A DNA stretch of 53,833 nt from Lentimicrobium sp. L6 (GTDB lineage Bacteria > Bacteroidota > Bacteroidia > Bacteroidales > UBA12170): contig NZ_JABKCA010000033.1 in assembly GCF_013166655.1 (NCBI RefSeq), forward strand, positions 1 to 53,833. Reading direction: 5' to 3'. Both the position numbers and the translations under genes were made by a program. Below, one piece after another: positions 48,500 to 53,833 of the stretch. Under the pieces are notes generated by a model. It saw only the letters and a program-made list of their open reading frames with translations, had not been told where the DNA came from and ran no database searches. Every line of letters starts with the position of its first letter. Positions within the stretch are counted from its first letter, which is position 1.

Positions 48500-49771
48500 A
48501 TGAATATTCCAGATATAGATTTGCCTAGAATTGTTGTTATAGGCTGCGGTTTTGCAGGGCTCAAATTTTCCAAAAAAATAGACAGTAAAAAATACCAAGT
48601 CGTTTTACTAGATAAAAACAATTACCACACCTTTCAACCTCTATTGTATCAGGTAGCTAGTAGTGGTCTGGAGCCCGATTCTATTGTTTACCCTATTCGG
48701 AAAATCTTTAAAGGAAAGCCAAACTTTTATTTCAGATTGGCAGAAACCAAATCAATAAATGCTAAAGACAAAACAGTGGAAACCAATATTGGCCCTTTAT
48801 CCTATGATTATTTGGTTATTGCCACTGGAGCTACTTCTAATTTCTTTGGAATGGATAATATCAAGAAGTATTCCATGTCCATGAAAAACCTGATAGATGC
48901 TTTAGATTTGAGGAGTCTGATTATTCAAAATTTTGAGAACGCATTAAATACTTCTGATCTAGAGGAACGAGAGCGTCTGATGAATTTCGTAATTGTGGGT
49001 GCCGGTCCAACGGGTATAGAGCTTGCAGGAGCTTTGGCAGAGTTAAAAGCACATGTACTTCCCAACGATTATCCTGATTTAGATATTCGTAGAATGCAAA
49101 TTCATATTGTGGAAGCCAACGATAGGGTTTTAGCAGCTATGAGTTCTCATGCATCTGAAAAATCAGAGAAATATCTAAAGAGCCGCGATATTCATATTTG
49201 GCTTAAAACTTTTGTAAAAGATTATGACGGAAAAACTGTTTTTACCAGCAATAAAAACTTTCAATCGAATACCCTAATCTGGGCCGCAGGCATTAAAGGA
49301 CAGTCTCCCCTTGGTATTGATTTAAAGAAAACCAAAGACCATAGAATCATAGTAGATGAGTTCAATACGGTAAAAGGATTTGAAAAGATTTACTCCATTG
49401 GTGATGTAGCTTCGGTACAAACAGAAGCCAGCCCAAAAGGACATGCCATGTTGGCTTCAGTGGCCGAGCAACAAGGAAATCAATTAGCCAATAACTTCAA
49501 TAGAAAGGCCAACAAAAAGAAGATGCTAGCCTTTAGATATCAAGATAAGGGAACCATGGCCACCATTGGTAGAAACAAAGCTGTTGTGGACTTAAGTTTT
49601 ATAAAGTTTGGAGGTTTTGCTGGTTGGTTTGTTTGGATGTTTGTCCACCTCATGCTCTTGGTTGATTTTCGCAGTCGTTTAGTGGTTTTTATCAATTGGG
49701 TATGGAGTTATATCAACTATGATAAAGGCACACGATTGATTGTTCGCAAATACTTGGGAACTGGGAAGTAA
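48500..49771 (+). CDS. ndh: Type II NADH:quinone oxidoreductase
   Basis: A single-subunit flavoprotein that oxidises NADH and reduces quinone without pumping ions. The 423-residue protein has the FAD-binding dinucleotide fold (VVIGCGFAGLKFSKK) at its start, the N-Y-H-T-F-Q-P-L-L-Y-Q-V-A segment typical of type II enzymes, the NADH-binding glycine motif (NFVIVGAGPTGIELAGAL) near residue 170 and the second FAD motif (I-Y-S-I-G-D-V-A). A hydrophobic amphipathic C-terminus (FAGWFVWMFVHLMLLVDFR) fits membrane attachment. It stands alone. Confidence 0.93.
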   Translation: MNIPDIDLPRIVVIGCGFAGLKFSKKIDSKKYQVVLLDKNNYHTFQPLLYQVASSGLEPDSIVYPIRKIFKGKPNFYFRLAETKSINAKDKTVETNIGPLSYDYLVIATGATSNFFGMDNIKKYSMSMKNLIDALDLRSLIIQNFENALNTSDLEERERLMNFVIVGAGPTGIELAGALAELKAHVLPNDYPDLDIRRMQIHIVEANDRVLAAMSSHASEKSEKYLKSRDIHIWLKTFVKDYDGKTVFTSNKNFQSNTLIWAAGIKGQSPLGIDLKKTKDHRIIVDEFNTVKGFEKIYSIGDVASVQTEASPKGHAMLASVAEQQGNQLANNFNRKANKKKMLAFRYQDKGTMATIGRNKAVVDLSFIKFGGFAGWFVWMFVHLMLLVDFRSRLVVFINWVWSYINYDKGTRLIVRKYLGTGK

Positions 49772-50173
49772 GGGTTTTAATTAACATCCTGTTATTAACA
49801 CTCGTTCTGAAGCAAAATATAACACCATGAAAATCCTGAACCCCTCGGTGTTAGGACAATCCTTGTTTGATTGAATTTGTTTTGCTAAAAAACAAGAAAC
49901 AATAGTATTCTAAAAATTATTAAGCATGCCTAGATATGGATCGGAATGAACCGTATTTTAGCTCACTGTTTTATTATAATACTCAGATTTTACAGAAATA
50001 ATGAAATGAAGTTCAGAGTCGTTTTTAAAATGCAATAGATATAGAACAATATTAAAAAAGCAATAATAATTACCTCAATGTAGAGATAATTAAGTTCTAT
50101 TGTAGAGTTCAAGTAGTCCAAAAACATACCCGTTAAAAAGATAAATCCTTATCTTTACACAAAAACATATACT
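49772..50173. other. Spacer between ndh and the tandem adenylate kinase gene
   Basis: No gene was found. A TATCTTTA element (one mismatch to TAnnTTTG) at 50150-50157 may be the promoter of the downstream gene, 17 bases before its ATG. Confidence 0.45.
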
Positions 50174-51343
50174 ATGCTTAATATTGCATTATTCGGTCCT
50201 CCTGGTGCTGGGAAAGGAACGCAGTCCGCCATCGTTATGAAAAAATATAATCTCTGTTATATTGCCACAGGCGATATTTTGCGTGCCGAGATTGCAAAAA
50301 AAAGCCAATTAGGGATAGAGGCTCAAAAGATTATTTCCAGCGGACAATTAGTCCCCGATGAGGTGATTATTCAAATCCTTGAAGAGAAATTAAAATCGGA
50401 GGATTCCTATGAAGGTTTCCTTTTCGATGGTTTTCCAAGAACTTATATTCAGGCATATATTTTAGATGGACTATTATCGAAAATGCATACTTCACTAACC
50501 AGCTTGATTAGCCTTGATGTAGATAATGAAGAAGTCACCCAACGTTTGCTCGAAAGAGGAAAAACTTCTGGACGTTCCGATGATACTGAAGAAGTCATCA
50601 AACAGCGGTTGGCAGAATACAAACAAAAAACCTTACCTGTATTGAATTTTTATGAGGAACAAGGTACTCATGCGCCAGTAAACGGCATGGGAAGTATAGA
50701 GGAGGTTTTCTCAAGAATTGAGTCTAAAATAGAATTAGCACTTTCTAAATCACAGATGAATATCGTTTTGTTTGGATATCCTGGAGCTGGACGAGCCACG
50801 CAAGCTCGCAAACTGGCTTCAGAATTTGGTTTGGTATATATTGCCACTGGCGATATGCTCACCGCAGAGCTCAAAACGAAAAGTGACATTCAGAAAGAGA
50901 TTGAGCCTCATATTAAAGAAGGAACCCTAGTCCCTGATGAAATTATAGTTCGTTTGATTGAGCAAAAGATTAAGGATAGTCCAATCGCCAAAGGATTTAT
51001 CTTTAAAGGATTTCCGCGTACTTTAGTACAAGCATATATCCTCGATGGCCTCCTTCGAAAAATGGGTAGTAAAGTAAGTAGTGTGATTGATATTGAAGTC
51101 CCAACTCTAGAGCTGGTAAAAAGACTCGATGAAAGAGGAAAAACAGATCACCGTCAACCTTATGATGTAAGTACTCAGACCATCGTTAAGAGGTTGGAAA
51201 TGCATGAGAAAAAAACACTCCCTGTGCTCAATTATTATAAGAAGTCAGTAAAAACCTATCATGTAAATGGTGAAGGTTCAGTGGATGAGGTTTGGGAAAG
51301 AGTATATCCTCCTGCTCATGAAACTTATCGTACTGTTAGGTAA
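50174..51343 (+). CDS. adk: Tandem adenylate kinase, second domain degenerate
   Basis: The first domain (about 1-190) is a normal short adenylate kinase, with the P-loop G-P-P-G-A-G-K-G-T-Q (Lys14), R37 for AMP, the D-G-F-P-R motif (D85, R89) and E-R-G-K-T-S-G-R-S-D-D. The second domain (about 195-389) repeats the same sequence order but has lost key residues: G-Y-P-G-A-G-R-A-T-Q replaces the P-loop Lys and Gly (R207, A208), T230 replaces the AMP-site Arg, and K-G-F-P-R replaces D-G-F-P-R (K278). The first domain is likely active. The second is probably catalytically weak or inactive and may be regulatory or structural. A strong terminator follows. Confidence 0.88.
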   Translation: MLNIALFGPPGAGKGTQSAIVMKKYNLCYIATGDILRAEIAKKSQLGIEAQKIISSGQLVPDEVIIQILEEKLKSEDSYEGFLFDGFPRTYIQAYILDGLLSKMHTSLTSLISLDVDNEEVTQRLLERGKTSGRSDDTEEVIKQRLAEYKQKTLPVLNFYEEQGTHAPVNGMGSIEEVFSRIESKIELALSKSQMNIVLFGYPGAGRATQARKLASEFGLVYIATGDMLTAELKTKSDIQKEIEPHIKEGTLVPDEIIVRLIEQKIKDSPIAKGFIFKGFPRTLVQAYILDGLLRKMGSKVSSVIDIEVPTLELVKRLDERGKTDHRQPYDVSTQTIVKRLEMHEKKTLPVLNYYKKSVKTYHVNGEGSVDEVWERVYPPAHETYRTVR

Positions 51344-51371
51344 GCGTTTCGGGTCAAGACATTGAGACATA

Positions 51372-51403
51372 AAAAAAGGCGAAATTTCCATTTCGCCTTT
51401 TTT
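51372..51403. terminator. Terminator of the tandem adenylate kinase gene
   Basis: A 14-bp perfect stem (core AAAGGCGAAAT) around a TTCC loop, followed by TTTTTTG. It can also serve the convergent secreted-protein gene. Confidence 0.9.
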
Positions 51404-51456
51404 GTTTAATAAAATTTTAGCCCCAGAATTAGTTTTATACTGGATATAGATAACGA

Positions 51457-53439
51457 TTAATCAATGGCAATCTTAATAATTTGAGTTTCAGTTTCAGTGC
51501 TTAATTCCATAAAGAATACTCCCTTTTTAAAGCTAGAAACATCTATAGTTTGTAGGTTTGAACTATCCTCGTTTGTATAAACAATTTGTCCACTAATACT
51601 CCAAATTTTAATACTAGTCAAAGCATTTACACTTTGAATATTAATAACATCTGAAGCTGGATTTGGATAAAGTTTAAATGTACTTTCAGCTATTTCATTT
51701 ACACCAACACCACTTGAATGAATAAAATTTTCCATTACTGTAGTAAAGCCTTCTCCAGCCTCGTTAGTCACTGTTAATGATACATCAAAATCTCCACCTT
51801 CGAAGATAAATGTTGGATTTTGCTCGTTTGAGTCTTCAGTACCATCCATATCAAAGTCCCAAGACCACGTAGCTACAGTACCAACAGTTTCATCAGTAAA
51901 GTTTACTTCTAATGGTGCTAAACCATTAACTACATCTGCTGAGAAAGCAGGAGATAAAATTTCACCACCTTCTAGTGCTACTTCAGCAGCATTAGCTATA
52001 ACACCTGTTGTGGCATCAATTAGCATGACTACCAAATCAACTTGTGCAGGATCAAATTCATCATCAAGGGTATAGGTAAACACATGAGTATAAGGAGTTC
52101 CATAAACTACATCAGCAGGAATAATGTTAGGTATACCATCCCAGCCACCAACTAAAACTCTACCAACATGCTGATAAACCATGTCAGCAGCAGGTACAGG
52201 GTTTGAAAGTTCAGCCCAATTGGTTCCATCCCAGTCAATTAAATCACCATTGCCTCCACCAGAATAATAGTTAGCTTGATTCCATGATGATCCTGTTCCA
52301 GTAATACCACTTTCAACAATAACCATAGACACATTATATGAAGTACCAGTAAGATCCATTGCAAAGTTTGATGTTGCATCAACTGTAATTTCGCGACTAC
52401 CTTCATCCCATGTTTTAGCAGTTACTTGGATTTTTGCCAAAGGAATCTCTTGTTTTGCAGCCAAATATGCAGGTTCAAGAGATGATAATCCTGGATCAAA
52501 GACATTTTCTCTATTCATAACACCACTAGGATAGCCACCAATAAATTGTCCAACTCCATTATCATATTCTGTAACAGTCATTGGGTCACCATTATGAACA
52601 CCAATTCCAATCCAAGAACCATCGGTATAATCGTGGGCCATAGTGTTAAGTCCAACTAAACCACGAGGACACCAGCCACACCAAGTTCCAGTTCCTTCTT
52701 CATAAACCACATTTTTAGCGAATATTTCGTTTACACATAAAACTTGAGCACTTAATGTATTATTATTTGGATCATCATCAGCGCCTTCTCCATTGATATT
52801 TTCAACAGTAAGTTCAATAGTATGATCTCCAACTTCTATTTGAGCAAGTTCAGGATGAGTAAATTCAAATGTAGTATTGAAGCTAATATCGAGATCCTCA
52901 AAGGTATAAACAGAGCTACTTACTCCATCAAGTGAATATACCACATCAAACGAAGTAATAGGTGTATCTCTTTCACTTCTAACAATACCAGTGATTTCAA
53001 GATCTCCAGCAGCAACTTTTGGTGCAATGATAAAATCGATAAGGTTGACATCTAGACCAACTGAGGAACAAACATTGGTGAAAACAAAAAACTCTCCAGG
53101 GGCTGGAGAACCTAATAATTCACATACATAAACATCTATACCAATTCCATTAGTCACTGTAAAGGAGCACTCTTCAGGATAAGAACCAGCAGTCCATACT
53201 AAACTAATATCTGCCATATCTGGAGCAGAAATAGTTGCACTTCCAGAAAAACCGTTGGCAATTGTGGCGGTTCCGAGTAAAGTAGAGCCTTCATATACTT
53301 TTACTGAGGCACCATTCCAGCCATCTCCATAGCTATCCTGCATGTCTATTACAAGATCACATTGTGCATTGACCATAGTTGTAAGTCCAAAAAACATCAG
53401 ACATGATAAACTGAATAATAGTAGATTTCTTTTTTTCAT
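51457..53439 (-). CDS. Secreted Omp28-like protein with thioredoxin-type motif, PKD domain and T9SS sorting domain
   Basis: The protein has about 660 residues from the start M-K-K-R-N-L-L-L-F, with a signal peptide ending V-N-A-Q. A beta domain (about 25-130, with D-S-Y-G-D-G-W-N-G-A) is followed by an Omp28-like region. That region carries the thioredoxin-type C-X-X-C motif G-T-W-C-G-W-C-P-R near residue 255. A PKD domain (about 500-580, W-S-W-D-F-D-M-D-G) and a type A T9SS sorting domain (FKLYPNPASDVINIQS) end the protein. Secretion is firm; the redox role of the CGWC pair is inferred. An upstream ATG at 53472 lies in the promoter. Confidence 0.82.
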   Translation of the reverse strand: MKKRNLLLFSLSCLMFFGLTTMVNAQCDLVIDMQDSYGDGWNGASVKVYEGSTLLGTATIANGFSGSATISAPDMADISLVWTAGSYPEECSFTVTNGIGIDVYVCELLGSPAPGEFFVFTNVCSSVGLDVNLIDFIIAPKVAAGDLEITGIVRSERDTPITSFDVVYSLDGVSSSVYTFEDLDISFNTTFEFTHPELAQIEVGDHTIELTVENINGEGADDDPNNNTLSAQVLCVNEIFAKNVVYEEGTGTWCGWCPRGLVGLNTMAHDYTDGSWIGIGVHNGDPMTVTEYDNGVGQFIGGYPSGVMNRENVFDPGLSSLEPAYLAAKQEIPLAKIQVTAKTWDEGSREITVDATSNFAMDLTGTSYNVSMVIVESGITGTGSSWNQANYYSGGGNGDLIDWDGTNWAELSNPVPAADMVYQHVGRVLVGGWDGIPNIIPADVVYGTPYTHVFTYTLDDEFDPAQVDLVVMLIDATTGVIANAAEVALEGGEILSPAFSADVVNGLAPLEVNFTDETVGTVATWSWDFDMDGTEDSNEQNPTFIFEGGDFDVSLTVTNEAGEGFTTVMENFIHSSGVGVNEIAESTFKLYPNPASDVINIQSVNALTSIKIWSISGQIVYTNEDSSNLQTIDVSSFKKGVFFMELSTETETQIIKIAID

Positions 53440-53469
53440 AATAATACTTTTTGTGATTAGATTAGATAA

Positions 53470-53477
53470 CAAAGATA
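53470..53477 (-). promoter_or_regulatory. Predicted promoter of the Omp28-like gene
   Basis: The reverse strand reads TATCTTTG, an exact TAnnTTTG element, 31 bases before the ATG at 53439. Confidence 0.6.
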
Positions 53478-53675
53478 AAAATATTCTAAACCAATACTAT
53501 CTTTTTAAAATATTTATTTAAGTTTGTGGGAAATCCTAAATAAATTAACACTTGCAGCCATACAAGAGAATATCTTAGATTGATAACAGAAACTAAATAT
53601 CGAAATAACTATTTGTCAAAGTATTATGAGTTCTTGTAGGGGGATACTTATAACTTACTATTAGAGAAAAATATA

Positions 53676-53833
53676 CAGGGCGGACGCACACTTTTTTAAC
53701 AAAATAAATCATATATAATACTATAGAACAAATCACTATATTGCTTTGATATTCAATACGATATAAGGAATGAAAACAACAAACAATCTAATAAGTATTT
53801 TTGGTACTATAGACGATCCTAGGAGCCATATAA
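53676..53833 (+). mobile_element. ISAs1-family insertion sequence, left end only
   Basis: CAGGGCGGACGCACACTTTT is the terminal inverted repeat, matching the complement of the right tip that ends at 628. The transposase ATG lies 94 bases inside. The element continues past the window edge. It has the same orientation as the partial copy at 1-628. Confidence 0.8.
53770..53833 (+). CDS. ISAs1-family transposase, N-terminal 21 residues
   Basis: The frame reads M-K-T-T-N-N-L-I-S-I-F-G-T-I-D-D-P-R-S-H-I and is cut by the window end. I-F-G-T-I-D-D-P-R is the start of ISAs1 transposases, which normally read F-x-x-I-x-D-P-R near the N-terminus. This supports the IS call at 53676. Confidence 0.8.
   Translation, partial: MKTTNNLISIFGTIDDPRSHI

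Noticed and set aside
1-53833. tRNA, rRNA or replication origin
   Set aside because: No cloverleaf, rRNA-like or DnaA-box cluster was recognised by eye. A tRNAscan or covariance-model search would settle this.

Overview
The window is chromosomal DNA from a member of the Bacteroidota. It is AT-rich. Promoters of the form TAnnTTTG lie just upstream of many start codons, and Shine-Dalgarno sequences are almost absent. Three secreted proteins carry C-terminal type IX secretion sorting domains, and there is a SusC/SusD pair. Citrate lyase, a predicted PPi-type phosphofructokinase, a possible FNR-type oxygen sensor and a multihaem cytochrome cluster suggest a facultative or anaerobic lifestyle. A marine Bacteroidia lineage is a plausible guess, but the sequence does not fix it.

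Layout, left: the window opens inside the 3' half of an ISAs1-family insertion sequence (1-628) and closes inside the 5' end of a similar element (53676-53833). Positions 1237-6524 hold a citrate lyase operon, citD-citE-citF-citXG-citC. It encodes all three subunits and the whole prosthetic-group and acetylation machinery, but no citrate transporter and no oxaloacetate decarboxylase. Then follow a META-like secreted protein, a D12-class adenine methyltransferase without a visible restriction partner, a long-chain acyl-CoA synthetase, a large lipoprotein with caspase-like (clan CD) motifs and a PKD domain, an unrecognised coiled-coil membrane protein, histidine ammonia-lyase, an LpxL/HtrB-like acyltransferase, TatA and glycyl-tRNA synthetase.

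Middle: positions 19581-25075 are the most striking part. Six reverse-strand genes encode a collagen-linked hexahaem lipoprotein, a monohaem lipoprotein, a DUF5777 beta-barrel, a periplasmic monohaem cytochrome, a membrane-anchored heptahaem cytochrome and a di-haem cytochrome b. Facing them is a Crp/FNR regulator with the four cysteines expected of an iron-sulphur FNR. A near-perfect FNR box (TTGATTTAGATCAT) lies between them. Together they look like an anaerobically controlled electron conduit across the cell envelope. Next come aspS, the SusD/SusC pair, two small membrane proteins, a thioredoxin-like protein, the predicted PPi-phosphofructokinase, hflX, folB, and a radical SAM gene overlapping a DUF6873 (GME-fold) gene.

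Right: a secreted CocE-type hydrolase with a decayed duplicate of its own 3' end, an outer-membrane-type protein, a Na+/Ca2+ exchanger, a methyltransferase, a GldL-like small membrane protein, an SRPBCC protein, a cysteine-rich PAS protein, a type II NADH dehydrogenase, a tandem adenylate kinase with a degenerate second half, and a secreted Omp28-like protein.

Intergenic DNA holds at least two dispersed palindromic repeat families. A ~215-bp family has three copies with compensatory changes in its hairpin. A short hairpin family, around GCCGGAAA-loop-TTTCCGGC, has six copies. No tRNA, rRNA or CRISPR array was found.
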